DNA from: Thermoplasmatota archaeon
GTDB taxonomy: Archaea > Thermoplasmatota > Thermoplasmata > Thermoplasmatales > GCA-001856825
Assembly: GCA_023381415.1 (NCBI GenBank)
Contig: JAMCUN010000026.1
Span: forward strand, 1 to 64,000
Direction of reading: 5' to 3'
Length of the DNA: 64,000 bases
Shown: positions 1-7,936 of the stretch, piece after piece
Layout of the letters: the number at the start of each line of letters is the position of its first letter
Position numbering within the stretch: position 1 is the stretch's first letter
The notes under the pieces: model-generated
Seen by the model: only the letters and a program-made list of their open reading frames with translations
Databases searched by the model: none
What the model was told of the DNA's origin: nothing
Translations under genes and position numbers: made by a program

Positions 1-115
1 CATTGTGGTTAGCGTGGTGTACATATCCCTAGAATTGACGATTTGATTCATGTTCCGATCTTTCTTAAGAATAGTACTATCCTCTCGTGAAGAGCATCCT
101 TTGGTCTTAGGTTAA
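1..115 (+). pseudogene. Decayed 3' part of a second tatC copy (cut by window edge)
   Basis: Bases 1-30 are the exact reverse complement of 1707-1736, which lie inside the intact tatC on the other strand. Read on the plus strand from base 2 they give IVVSVVYISL, identical to that tatC. The frame continues to resemble TatC (LTI, then F at 47, then R..L..RE at 68-91 against RTALYPRE), but it has an in-frame TGA at 44-46, about seven missing codons and a TAA at 113-115. I infer a broken tatC paralogue just upstream of tatA. Its 5' part lies outside the window. The 30-base match is directly visible; the homology after base 31 is weaker. Confidence 0.55.
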
Positions 116-126
116 CGGACCATTAC

Positions 127-136
127 ATTAATATAT
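127..136 (+). promoter_or_regulatory. TATA box of tatA
   Basis: The AT-rich stretch ATTAATATAT is centred 27 bases before the ATG at 158. This is the spacing expected of a leaderless archaeal transcript and supports 158 over the upstream ATG at 146. Confidence 0.5.
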
Positions 137-157
137 TGGACTTAAATGCAAAGGCAG

Positions 158-355
158 ATGTTAGGAAGTCCAACAGACTGGATCATACTCATAGTCGTCG
201 TATTGCTCGTCCTAGGTGGATCGAAGAAGATTCCGGAGATAGCGAGGGCAATGGGCAGGTCCATGGGTGAATTCAAGAAAGGAAGAATGGAAGTCGAGAG
301 GGAAATTAACGAAGCAGTGAAGACTGATCCCGCTCCTGGCGCTTCCCAAAAGTGA
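158..355 (+). CDS. tatA: Sec-independent translocase TatA
   Basis: This is the small membrane component of the twin-arginine translocon, which exports folded proteins. The protein of about 65 residues begins MLGSPTDW, then has one hydrophobic helix (residues 7-20), a short hinge (GGSKKIPE), an amphipathic helix (IARAMGRSMGEFKKG) and a charged tail, which is the complete TatA plan. An in-frame ATG exists at 146, but the one at 158 sits at the right distance from a TATA box and gives a typical short N-terminus. tatC lies about 0.8 kb downstream on the opposite strand, separated by a crotonase-like gene. A decayed tatC copy lies immediately upstream. Confidence 0.9.
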   Translation: MLGSPTDWIILIVVVLLVLGGSKKIPEIARAMGRSMGEFKKGRMEVEREINEAVKTDPAPGASQK

Positions 356-374
356 GCTTGAACGTATTTGACGC

Positions 375-1103
375 TCAGGTCCGAGACTTGTCATTAGAAG
401 TGGTTTTGTCTTCTTTGTTACGTCCATCCAGTTCCTCCGCACACCCTTCGCACCAAAGATAGAAGTCCAGAAAATCTAATTCCTCTTGTAGGAGAACCCT
501 TTCAGTTTCGGGGAATCTCTTCCTTCTTGCCCTGTGGAAACTCACGTTCTGAAGCTGCTTAGTTCTTTTGAACGCATCCTCCATCATGGACTCCTTTCCT
601 GTTTCTATTCCATCTATCTTCAATTCCCCATCGACCATCCTTATTCTTTCAGGAACGGTGACAGTGCCCATCAGAACTGTCGGTTCTTCATTGTCCAGGA
701 TTATCTTGCTGTTATCCGAGTAGAACACCTCGTCAGCAAGCAATGCAAGAGACAGTCCGTTGTCAGTAACCGTTCCATTTATTGCTGAGAATATCGGTTT
801 CTCAAGTGCCATGAAGAACAGCAAGAAACTCTGAATGCGCCTGTAGTAATCTCTAAAGTCAGCGTATATTCTGCTTCCTGGAACCTTGAGCCCCCGCGAG
901 AAAATGTAGTTTGAACCTGTCACAAGGACAGACGTTACCTTTTCGTCGACAGCTGCGATTGAAAGTACTCGAATCATCTCATCCAGCATATCATTGTCAA
1001 TATATCCTGGTGCAAGGATGGTGATCACGCCCACTGACTCTTCTCTCCAGAAGGAAATCTTCCTGAATCCGTCCACGGTCGGTGCAGATGATTTATGAGT
1101 CAT
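375..1103 (-). CDS. Divergent enoyl-CoA hydratase/isomerase (crotonase) family protein
   Basis: The 242-residue protein has the crotonase-fold pattern: a strand ending VLVTGSN, a helix leading to ALEKPIFSAINGTVTDNGLSLALLADEVF, then a variable C-terminal region. In active crotonases the second oxyanion-hole segment usually reads GGG; here it is DNG, and no clear catalytic Glu pair is seen, so the reaction cannot be assigned. The C-terminal 70 residues are charged, with two Cys (WCEGC), and unlike standard crotonases. It lies between tatA and tatC, running with tatC and separated from it by 68 bases. A link to protein export is not implied by the sequence. Confidence 0.65.
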   Translation of the reverse strand: MTHKSSAPTVDGFRKISFWREESVGVITILAPGYIDNDMLDEMIRVLSIAAVDEKVTSVLVTGSNYIFSRGLKVPGSRIYADFRDYYRRIQSFLLFFMALEKPIFSAINGTVTDNGLSLALLADEVFYSDNSKIILDNEEPTVLMGTVTVPERIRMVDGELKIDGIETGKESMMEDAFKRTKQLQNVSFHRARRKRFPETERVLLQEELDFLDFYLWCEGCAEELDGRNKEDKTTSNDKSRT

Positions 1104-1171
1104 TCATTGAACCCCCAGATTCACTTTTTGACACATATTTCTGCAAACTAATACTTTGTGCAATCACACTA

Positions 1172-2002
1172 TCAACTGACTGCCGGTTTCTTCTCAACGT
1201 TGATTTTCTTGCTGAGAGCCCATCTGGCAAGAAGGGCTCCTGAGAAGTAGAGGGCGATTATGATCATAGCTATCGTCGTTTCCATTATCCCTCCTGTTGC
1301 ACCGGGAGAAATCAGAAGAGCGACGAAGAAGGCACCTATTACCGCATACCTCCAGTTCTTGAGCCACGTCGACGGCGGAACCAGACCTATGTAAGATAAG
1401 GAGAATACTATCACAGGGGTCTCGAATACCGCTCCCATACCTGCAGTGATCAGTACAACTATGGAGACAAACTGGGCAACCCCCAGGTACGGCGCAACTC
1501 CAACTACCGTTGTAAATACGTAGATGAAATGGAATAGCAGAGGAAGGATGAGTTTAAGGGAGAAAATCGCCCCTACCACGAACAGTATAATTGTGGGGAC
1601 TATTGAGAGTGTAACTGCCTTTCTTTCCCTTGGATACAGTGCTGTCCTTGAGAAACTGATAAGTTGAAATGCGATTATCGGAATTATGAATGAAATTGAA
1701 ATTGCCAGGGATATGTACACCACGCTAACCACAATGTCGAAAGGGGCAACCTGAATGAGAGTCATCTTGTGTGGAACAAGATATATCCTCATAAGTTCCA
1801 GGATGTGGACAGAAAAACTGCCGTAGAATGAAGGAAAGGGATAGTAGAGGGTCAATCCGTCGAACCTGACAGATATTGGTCCAAGAAGGAAGAAACTGAA
1901 GAATATCACTACGAACGCTATTATCGTCTTCCTCAGTCTTCCCAGAAGTTCGTCAATGTATTCGAAGAGCTTACCTCCAAGGATTCCACTGTCTTGACTC
2001 AT
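1172..2002 (-). CDS. tatC: Sec-independent translocase TatC
   Basis: TatC is the receptor of the Tat translocon and binds twin-arginine signal peptides. The 276-residue protein starts MSQDSGILGGKLFEYIDELLGRLRKTII, where the ELLGRLR segment matches the conserved cytoplasmic E-L-R motif, and then shows six hydrophobic helices. The family motif at the third helix region (FSRTALYPRERKAV) and the second periplasmic region (FETPVIVFSLSYIG) are present. The length is normal. A stretch of 30 bases (1707-1736) is repeated in inverted orientation at the left edge of the window. Confidence 0.93.
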   Translation of the reverse strand: MSQDSGILGGKLFEYIDELLGRLRKTIIAFVVIFFSFFLLGPISVRFDGLTLYYPFPSFYGSFSVHILELMRIYLVPHKMTLIQVAPFDIVVSVVYISLAISISFIIPIIAFQLISFSRTALYPRERKAVTLSIVPTIILFVVGAIFSLKLILPLLFHFIYVFTTVVGVAPYLGVAQFVSIVVLITAGMGAVFETPVIVFSLSYIGLVPPSTWLKNWRYAVIGAFFVALLISPGATGGIMETTIAMIIIALYFSGALLARWALSKKINVEKKPAVS

Positions 2003-2127
2003 TATTAATTTCTCAGAAGGACATTTAAATCTGCTAAAATAGTTATCGTATTTGCGAACTCTTCCCTTCTTTTCAGAATATTGATTTAATGGAACAAAGT
2101 TTTATTTTGAAACGGAATGCGCACGGG

Positions 2128-2745
2128 ATGGAGAGCAACATAATACTTGCGCTAGATGTTGAGGATAGGGAAAAGGCGCTCAAAATTGCAGGAAGCGTAT
2201 CCGGATATGTGGCAGCGTACAAGGTAGGTTATCCGCTATTACTGAACTATGGAGTGGAGGTGATACGTGACGTCGCAAATCTCGGAACGGTGATTGTAGA
2301 CATAAAGATAGCAGATATTCCTGATGTGTCTAGGAATATCGCGAGAATTCTCACTGACAGGGGTGCAACAGGTGTAATAATCCAGGGTTTTGTCGGCAGG
2401 GACGTCATGAGGGAGGTCAGGAAGGAGGCAAAGAACCTCTATGTAGTGGCAGAAATGTCCCATCCCGGAAATGCTGACTTTATCTCAGAATCATCGGAGA
2501 AGATAGCTATGATGGCAAAGGAGGAGAAGGCAGACGGCATCGTTGCTCCTGCGACGCACCCTGAGAGGATAAGCGTACTGAAGCGCATATCTGGACTAAA
2601 GGTCCTATCCCCAGGCGTGGGAACCCAGGGGGGAAGCTACAAGGAAGCGGTAGAAAGAGGGGCGGACTACCTGATCATTGGAAGGACTATTACGATGTCT
2701 TCCGATCCAAAACAAAAGATTAAAGAATTATTATCTCAAAGGTGA
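2128..2745 (+). CDS. pyrF: Orotidine 5'-phosphate decarboxylase
   Basis: The enzyme makes UMP from OMP, the last step of pyrimidine synthesis. From ATG 2128 the protein (205 residues) begins MESNIILALDVEDREKALKI and contains the signature VIVDIKIADIPDVSRN, the catalytic D-K-x-x-D cluster of the family, followed by GATGVIIQGFVG and SPGVGTQGG with the phosphate-binding GRTIT near the end. An in-frame ATG at 2089 would add 13 residues not typical of PyrF, while a TATA-like box (about 2099-2107) fits a leaderless start at 2128. Its TGA overlaps the GTG start of the aconitase-X gene by four bases, so the two are probably translated together. Confidence 0.92.
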   Translation: MESNIILALDVEDREKALKIAGSVSGYVAAYKVGYPLLLNYGVEVIRDVANLGTVIVDIKIADIPDVSRNIARILTDRGATGVIIQGFVGRDVMREVRKEAKNLYVVAEMSHPGNADFISESSEKIAMMAKEEKADGIVAPATHPERISVLKRISGLKVLSPGVGTQGGSYKEAVERGADYLIIGRTITMSSDPKQKIKELLSQR

Positions 2746-3923
2746 CTGAATTGCAACTTTCCAAAGACGAAGAGAGGATATTCGACGGGGAAGCAGGAGA
2801 AGGACCGAAGATAGCGATAAGACTGCTAAATTCTCTAGGCGAACTTGGAGGGGCTGAAAGACTGATACCAGTCAAGTCAGCCCATATATCCGGAGTATCG
2901 TATAAGAATGTGGGAGAAGGAGGGATACAGTTCCTGAGGAAGATCTCCCATCGAGTTAACGTTCCTACTTCTTTGAATCCACTGGGATTTGACATAGATA
3001 ACGGAGGGCCAGTGGATATTGATGACACTTTCAGGAAAAAACAGATGGAAATCGTAGAGATATACAGGGAAATGGGGGTGATGGATAGTTTCACCTGCAC
3101 CCCCTACTACTATTACAATGAGCCATCTTTCGGAGACCACATTTCCTGGGCCGAAAGTTCTGCAATCATATACGTCAATTCCCTCATCGGGGCCCGGACA
3201 AATCGTGAAAGCGGCCCATCTGCCCTGGCTGCTGCCATAATAGGGAAGACGCCAGACCACGGTCTCCACAGGAAGGATGGGAGAAGAGCTTCAGTTGTCG
3301 TTAATGCTGAAGGTCCTTTGGATTACACAAAATTTGCTGCTCTTGGCCTCTTTCTCGGTCCTAAGTTGAATAGGAATATACCAATTATAAAGGGGCAGAA
3401 GGGGGCAAAAGGAATAGAGCTGAAGGCCCTGTCTGCGGCTCTGTCGGCAACATCCTCCATCCCTATGTTCCACGTTGAAGGTGTTACAAGAGAATCCGAC
3501 CTAGTAGAGGATTCACCGGAGGTCATGGAAGTCGGTATAAAGGAAATTGAAGAGACAATAGGCAAAAGCTCATCTCAGCAGGAGCCAGAACTTATCGCCA
3601 TAGGATGCCCGCATCTTTCATCAGAGGAACTGGACTACATTGCAGGCCTCGTGAAGGGAAAGAAGAAGGTTGGACCAGATCTCTTCCTCTTCACTTCAAG
3701 AGAGGTTAAGGCTAAGTCAGCAGGTGCAGTGAAAACAATAGAGAATTTTGGCGGGAAGGTCTTTTCTGATACGTGCATGGTCGTTTCTCCCCTGAGCAAC
3801 AATTACAAGAGTACGGGTACAAACTCCGGGAAGGCAAGCTTTTACCTCCCGCTGAAAGGATATGGAAATCAGAAGGTTGCGTTCATGGGGATTATGGACC
3901 TCCTAAGGTGGGTGATAGCTTGA
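2742..3923 (+). CDS. Aconitase X catalytic (large) subunit, probable phosphomevalonate dehydratase
   Basis: The 393-residue protein matches the DUF521/AcnX family: LSKDEERIFDGEAGEGPKIAIRLL at the N-terminus, then GGAERLIPVKSAHISGVSY, a Cys in DSFTCTPYY, GERTNRES-like GARTNRESGPSA, a Cys in AIGCPHLS and a Cys in FSDTCMVVSPL. These cysteines are candidate Fe-S ligands. In archaea the two-subunit AcnX is known as the phosphomevalonate dehydratase of the modified mevalonate pathway; bacterial relatives act on cis-3-hydroxyproline. The GTG start overlaps the pyrF stop, and its own TGA overlaps the TTG start of the small subunit, so the three genes form a coupled operon. The mevalonate role is inferred from family and subunit arrangement. 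Confidence 0.88.
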   Translation: MTELQLSKDEERIFDGEAGEGPKIAIRLLNSLGELGGAERLIPVKSAHISGVSYKNVGEGGIQFLRKISHRVNVPTSLNPLGFDIDNGGPVDIDDTFRKKQMEIVEIYREMGVMDSFTCTPYYYYNEPSFGDHISWAESSAIIYVNSLIGARTNRESGPSALAAAIIGKTPDHGLHRKDGRRASVVVNAEGPLDYTKFAALGLFLGPKLNRNIPIIKGQKGAKGIELKALSAALSATSSIPMFHVEGVTRESDLVEDSPEVMEVGIKEIEETIGKSSSQQEPELIAIGCPHLSSEELDYIAGLVKGKKKVGPDLFLFTSREVKAKSAGAVKTIENFGGKVFSDTCMVVSPLSNNYKSTGTNSGKASFYLPLKGYGNQKVAFMGIMDLLRWVIA

Positions 3924-4693
3924 TCAAGGGACGCGGCCTATCTCCTGGGACTGCCACTTCTGAAGTTGTAGTGTGCAACCAGCTCATCTCACCCCTTGGA
4001 GAAATAAGCAGGGAAGGTCTGGTGACCAGCGGCCCTTGTGAAAACGTGAACATCACTGGGAAAATCCTGGCATTCCTAGGAGGAAGAGGGTCCACTGTTG
4101 GGTCTTACACATTCCTGGAGCTGAAGAGCAGAAACATAGGACCTGCGGGACTGATAAACGAATCTGCCGAACAGATGGTTGTTACAGGAGCCATTATCTC
4201 AGACATACCAATGGTTGACCGCATACCGCTCGACATACTTTCAAATGGAGATGTCGTATACCTTAACGGGTCAAGCGGCGAAATTTCCATAAAGGGCGTT
4301 GAAGAGAAAAAGGTTGCCACAGTCTACCTCATGCACGGTGGAAAGGTCCTCCTCCTTACGAGGTCTGAGTCTGCTTCCTCCTATCCCGGCCAGGTGAGCG
4401 GCATTTCAGGTTTCATTGAGAAGGGAGAGTCACCTGAGCAGACTGGAAGGAGGGAAATGGAGGAAGAGTGTGGAATAAGGGATTCCGTTACAAAGAGGAT
4501 CGGGAGGGAGATTTACGTCAGAGACAAGAACATCATCTATGAAATTACTCCTATCCTTATGGAATCAAAATCTGATGAGGTCAAGCTGAACGATGAAAAT
4601 TCAGGTTACATCTGGATCGACCCATCAAAGATGCATAACTACGAGACTGTCCCAAAATTCAAAGAAACTTTCGTATCCCTTGTCTCGTCTTAG
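3920..4693 (+). CDS. Aconitase X small (swivel, DUF126) subunit fused to a Nudix hydrolase domain
   Basis: From the TTG at 3920 (TTGA overlap with the large-subunit stop) the protein has 257 residues. Residues 1 to about 130 are the DUF126 swivel domain: IKGRGLSPGTATSEVVV, then FLGGRGSTVGSYTFLELK, then GAIISDIPMVDR. Residues about 135-257 are a Nudix domain with a full Nudix box, GFIEKGESPEQTGRREMEEE then CGI, which fits G-x5-E-x7-RE-U-x-EE-x-G-U. AcnX small subunits are normally about 130-140 residues with no Nudix part. The Nudix domain suggests a phosphorylated or nucleotide-linked substrate, but its target cannot be read from the sequence. An open frame upstream to 3773 is inside the large subunit and is not needed. 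Confidence 0.85.
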   Translation: MIKGRGLSPGTATSEVVVCNQLISPLGEISREGLVTSGPCENVNITGKILAFLGGRGSTVGSYTFLELKSRNIGPAGLINESAEQMVVTGAIISDIPMVDRIPLDILSNGDVVYLNGSSGEISIKGVEEKKVATVYLMHGGKVLLLTRSESASSYPGQVSGISGFIEKGESPEQTGRREMEEECGIRDSVTKRIGREIYVRDKNIIYEITPILMESKSDEVKLNDENSGYIWIDPSKMHNYETVPKFKETFVSLVSS

Positions 4694-4758
4694 GCTGGCC
4701 TCATTTTGGATACCACAGAGGCACAAACAACGACACCATAGGTTATTGCTGAAATACA

Positions 4759-4770
4759 GTATTTATATGG
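4759..4770 (+). promoter_or_regulatory. TATA box of asnS
   Basis: GTATTTATATGG is centred about 25 bases before the asnS ATG, so asnS probably has its own leaderless transcript and is not simply the end of the pyrF operon. Confidence 0.5.
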
Positions 4771-4788
4771 CGATAAATTGAGGTCATC

Positions 4789-6075
4789 ATGCATATCAGC
4801 GAAATTCTGAACGATGCCCAAGTGGATTCGATTGTGACTGTGAGGGGATGGGTGTACAGATCCAGGGAATCAGGAAGATTGGTCTTTCTTGTGGTCAGAG
4901 ATTCTACTGGGATTGTTCAGGTAGTCGTGGAAAAGGGTGTTGTAACACCGGAGGAGTTCGAAGCTGCAAAGAAATGCACCATTGAAACCTCCATAGAAGT
5001 GGAAGGGAAGTGTACCAAAGAGCAGAAGGCAGTCACCGGCTATGAACTCCACGCCACGAAGATAAAGGTCTACCAGTTTGCTGAAAATTTCCCGATAACC
5101 AAGGACAAGAGCGATGAGTTTCTCCTCGACATAAGGCACTTGTGGCTGAGAAGCCGCGAAATGACTGCCATAATGAAGATGAGAGAATCAATACTGTATT
5201 CCATACGCAATTACATGAGGGAAAAGGGGTACCATGAGGTCCAGCCCCCGATGTTCGTTGGAGGAATGGTAGAAGGAGGTTCGACCCTTTTTGAAGTGCC
5301 GTACTTTGGGGAAAAGGCCTATCTTACACAATCATCGCAGTTCTACCTCGAGGCCTTCATGTTCTCCCTTGAAAATGTTTATACCATTTCCCCTTCGTTC
5401 AGGGCGGAGAAGTCCAGGACAAGGAGGCATCTGACAGAGTATTCACACTATGAGGCCGAGGCTGCATGGGTAGGAAACCAGGGGATGATGGACCTAGAAG
5501 AGGATATGATAGTATACATTGCACAGCACCTCCTTGAATCAAATAGGGAAGAGCTCGAAATTGTCAAACGCGACCCTGAGAAGATAAGAGGAATAGAGAA
5601 ACCTTTCTACAGGTACAGGTACGAAAAGGTCATAGAGATAGGGAGGGAGAAGGGGCTTCAACTAGATGACGCAGCTGATTTGGGAGAGAGCGAGGAGAGA
5701 ACAATAACAGAAGATTTTGACAGACCAATATTCGTATACAATTTCCCAACACAGCTCAAGCCATTCTACCACAGGCCTGATCCGGATGATCCCTCCCATG
5801 TCCTGAACCACGATGTCCTTGCCCCGGAGGGGTATGGAGAGGTGATAGGGGGAGGCGAAAGGATATGGAAGAAGGAAGAGTTGATCGCAAGGATGAAGAG
5901 CGAAAACCTCAATCCTGACGACTACAAATGGTATGTAGACCTGAGGAGCTATGGAAGCGTTCCTCACTCTGGATTCGGGCTGGGAGTCGACAGGGTCCTG
6001 ACCTGGCTTGCAGGGCTGGACCACATAAACAAGGCAGTCCCATTCCCCAGAACTATGCGAAGGCTGAAGCCATAG
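4789..6075 (+). CDS. asnS: Asparaginyl-tRNA synthetase
   Basis: This class IIb synthetase charges tRNA-Asn. The 428-residue protein has an N-terminal OB-fold anticodon-binding domain (VTVRGWVYRSRESGRLVFLVVRD), then motif 1 and the catalytic core with PPMFVGGMVEGGSTLFEV, AYLTQSSQFYLEAF (motif 2 area) and FRAEKSRTRRHLTEYSHYEAE, and motif 3 near the end (SGFGLGVDRVLTWL). The EGGSTLF segment and APEGYGEVIGGGERI favour AsnRS over the archaeal AspRS. If correct, the organism charges Asn directly and need not use tRNA-dependent amidation for it. Confidence 0.9.
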   Translation: MHISEILNDAQVDSIVTVRGWVYRSRESGRLVFLVVRDSTGIVQVVVEKGVVTPEEFEAAKKCTIETSIEVEGKCTKEQKAVTGYELHATKIKVYQFAENFPITKDKSDEFLLDIRHLWLRSREMTAIMKMRESILYSIRNYMREKGYHEVQPPMFVGGMVEGGSTLFEVPYFGEKAYLTQSSQFYLEAFMFSLENVYTISPSFRAEKSRTRRHLTEYSHYEAEAAWVGNQGMMDLEEDMIVYIAQHLLESNREELEIVKRDPEKIRGIEKPFYRYRYEKVIEIGREKGLQLDDAADLGESEERTITEDFDRPIFVYNFPTQLKPFYHRPDPDDPSHVLNHDVLAPEGYGEVIGGGERIWKKEELIARMKSENLNPDDYKWYVDLRSYGSVPHSGFGLGVDRVLTWLAGLDHINKAVPFPRTMRRLKP

Positions 6076-6172
6076 GGCCAAACTCTGAAATCAGGAAAGG
6101 AGAGCCATCTGCTGATTGGGTATCAAGGTCAGGCTGAATTGTTTCGGTGTTAGTTTCCATCTTCCAAAATAC

Positions 6173-6180
6173 TTTTTATT
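6173..6180 (+). promoter_or_regulatory. TATA box of the Cys-rich protein gene
   Basis: TTTTTATT is centred about 25 bases before the GTG at 6201 and decides that start over the upstream ATG at 6147. Confidence 0.45.
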
Positions 6181-6200
6181 CAACCTGCTTATCAACTCAC

Positions 6201-6449
6201 GTGAGATGCGTTTTCTCTGACCTAAAGGACATCTGCCATTTCAAGTACCCGGGATACAAGTGCATCCAGGAGGAGTGCGATGTATGGGGTCATTTTAACG
6301 CACTGGAAAACGAGTGCGTTTACCTTGATGCCCACGGATGCTCTAAACTTAACCTCCTTGCATGCAAGGGGAAGGATAACTGCGTGTTCTTCAGGGAATA
6401 TTTCGAATCTCCGATCGAAGTCCCCAAACCTGTTGAAAGGACAAAGTAA
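6201..6449 (+). CDS. Small cysteine-rich protein of unknown function
   Basis: I do not recognise this protein. From the GTG at 6201 it has 82 residues and eight cysteines, in VRCVF, DICHF, YKCIQEECDVWG, NECVYLD, GCSK, ACKG and NCVFF. They resemble metal ligands or disulfide partners rather than a standard zinc ribbon. The tail (SPIEVPKPVERTK) is probably flexible. It ends 26 bases before the apparent start of nmd3 and runs in the same direction, although a separate TATA-like box lies between them. Confidence 0.6.
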   Translation: MRCVFSDLKDICHFKYPGYKCIQEECDVWGHFNALENECVYLDAHGCSKLNLLACKGKDNCVFFREYFESPIEVPKPVERTK

Positions 6450-6454
6450 TTTTA
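6447..6454 (+). promoter_or_regulatory. TATA box of nmd3
   Basis: TAATTTTA, overlapping the stop codon of the preceding gene, is centred about 26 bases before the ACG at 6476. This supports initiation at or very near that ACG. Confidence 0.4.
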
Positions 6455-6475
6455 GCCAATTGATGATTCCCTTTT

Positions 6476-7447
6476 ACGAAGTGCATAGTCTGCGGGAAGG
6501 ATGTCGATCGATCGACAATCATTTGTGATGAGTGCAAGGGCGAAAGCGGTGGAGAAGAAAGCATCAAGTCCGTCAAGGTAAAGAGATGCCCCCACTGCGG
6601 CTCCGTCCTTCTTGGACAGTGGTCAGAAGGGCCAATGAGCGAGGGTGAAATGATAAGGTCTATCATAGAAAATCTGTTCGGCATAAGTGAGCCATCATTA
6701 GATGTGAGCGGTGATGAATACAACAGGAAGATTTCTTATGATGGAATTTCCAGCAAGAAAGGAGAACATGTTAAGGGACAGTTTTTCCTCCACACCTCCC
6801 TCTCAACCTGTCCAGTCTGTACAAGAAAACTTGGGAACTATTATGAGGCCATCCTCCAGCTCAGAGGGGAGAGAGGAGAGCACCTGGATTCTATTCTTAA
6901 GGTGTTGCTTGATGCGGTGGAAGAGGCTCCTTCGAAAAGCGTGTTTCTTACCAAGATGGAAAGGATCAAGGAAGGGTACGACCTTTTCCTTTCGGATAAA
7001 CAGTATACCAGGGCAATGGCAAGGAGGGTAGTGGAGAGGTACGGGGGGACGTTCAAGGAGACATCTCATCTCGTTGGGATGAAGAAGGGGACGGAACTGT
7101 ACAGGATAACTGTATCTATCCGTATACCTGACTTCGAGAAGAACGATGTCATAGGAGTTGGTAAGGAGCTTTACCTGGTGGTTGCAATAAAGACAGACTT
7201 GGCAACGCTAATTAATATCAGGACCAAATCGAGGGAAAAGATAAAGCTACAGGACATGAAGGATCACCTGGTCTACAGGAAAGGTGAAAGAGTAAGGGAG
7301 ACAGATGTGCTTTACAGGCAGGGGAATACCGCATATATTCTGGACCCATTCGATTTCAAGGAAAAGGCTGTCATTGCACCAAATGAGAAGGATCGGGTCA
7401 AAGTCCTGAAGATAGACGATGAGATATTTGTGGTCCCAGGTGAATGA
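6476..7447 (+). CDS. NMD3 family 60S/50S ribosomal export-type protein, apparent ACG start
   Basis: The frame open from 6467 to 7447 encodes an archaeal NMD3 homologue, a zinc-containing protein that binds the large ribosomal subunit. Its N-terminus reads (T)KCIVCGKDVDRSTIICDEC, then KRCPHCGSVLLGQW, giving Cys pairs typical of NMD3 zinc ribbons; a further pair is in STCPVCTRKLG. The C-terminal part (DILYRQG-like TDVLYRQGNTAYILDPFDFKEK) completes about 323 residues. The only standard start in frame is ATG 6635, which would remove the first two zinc motifs. ACG 6476 is exactly where the family Met would be, before K-C. Either ACG is used as the start or a base change has occurred. Confidence 0.75.
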   Translation, partial: TKCIVCGKDVDRSTIICDECKGESGGEESIKSVKVKRCPHCGSVLLGQWSEGPMSEGEMIRSIIENLFGISEPSLDVSGDEYNRKISYDGISSKKGEHVKGQFFLHTSLSTCPVCTRKLGNYYEAILQLRGERGEHLDSILKVLLDAVEEAPSKSVFLTKMERIKEGYDLFLSDKQYTRAMARRVVERYGGTFKETSHLVGMKKGTELYRITVSIRIPDFEKNDVIGVGKELYLVVAIKTDLATLINIRTKSREKIKLQDMKDHLVYRKGERVRETDVLYRQGNTAYILDPFDFKEKAVIAPNEKDRVKVLKIDDEIFVVPGE

Positions 7448-7490
7448 TAAACCGTCCTTTCTTTAAACGGAAATCATGCAATTCGGGTAA

Positions 7491-7497
7491 CTTTAAG
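7491..7497 (+). promoter_or_regulatory. TATA box of the small membrane protein gene
   Basis: CTTTAAG is centred 27 bases before the ATG at 7521, the spacing of a leaderless archaeal transcript. Confidence 0.4.
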
Positions 7498-7520
7498 TTT
7501 CAGGCAAGGTTCAGCGTTCC

Positions 7521-7898
7521 ATGGTAACAGGGTCCCTGGGGAACGTGTCCCAAGTCGTTTTAGTTGTCGTCTCAGTGCCGATACTATGGATAGTTGCCTC
7601 TTTCCCTCTTTACCTTGCATCAAAGCTTATAGTTCATGAAAGATCGGAGTTTGTCAGGGCCCTTCTTGCCACTTTTATTTCCTCAATCATATCCGTCCTG
7701 TTCCTCGTCTTATTCTCCTTCCTTTTCCCTCCATTCACCGCAATTGTGGGATTTGTGCTGATACTGTTGGTACTGATGGCTGTCTACAGTGTCGGGATCT
7801 TGAAAGGTTTCGCACTTGCCGTCTTGACGTTCGTAGTTCTCCTTGTAATTTTGTTTATCCTGTCCGTCATTGGATTGGTTATCCCATTAATCATCTGA
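7521..7898 (+). CDS. Small integral membrane protein, unknown function
   Basis: The 125-residue protein is almost wholly hydrophobic, with about four membrane segments (roughly residues 10-36, 46-69, 71-91 and 95-122) and a short charged loop (HERSEFVRA) between the first two. No motif points to a substrate. It stands alone: nmd3 ends 73 bases upstream and ileS converges on it from the other strand 38 bases downstream. Confidence 0.6.
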   Translation: MVTGSLGNVSQVVLVVVSVPILWIVASFPLYLASKLIVHERSEFVRALLATFISSIISVLFLVLFSFLFPPFTAIVGFVLILLVLMAVYSVGILKGFALAVLTFVVLLVILFILSVIGLVIPLII

Positions 7899-7936
7899 AG
7901 ATTGGAGAAGGGCCGCGATCTGGAGGGGGTAGTTCC

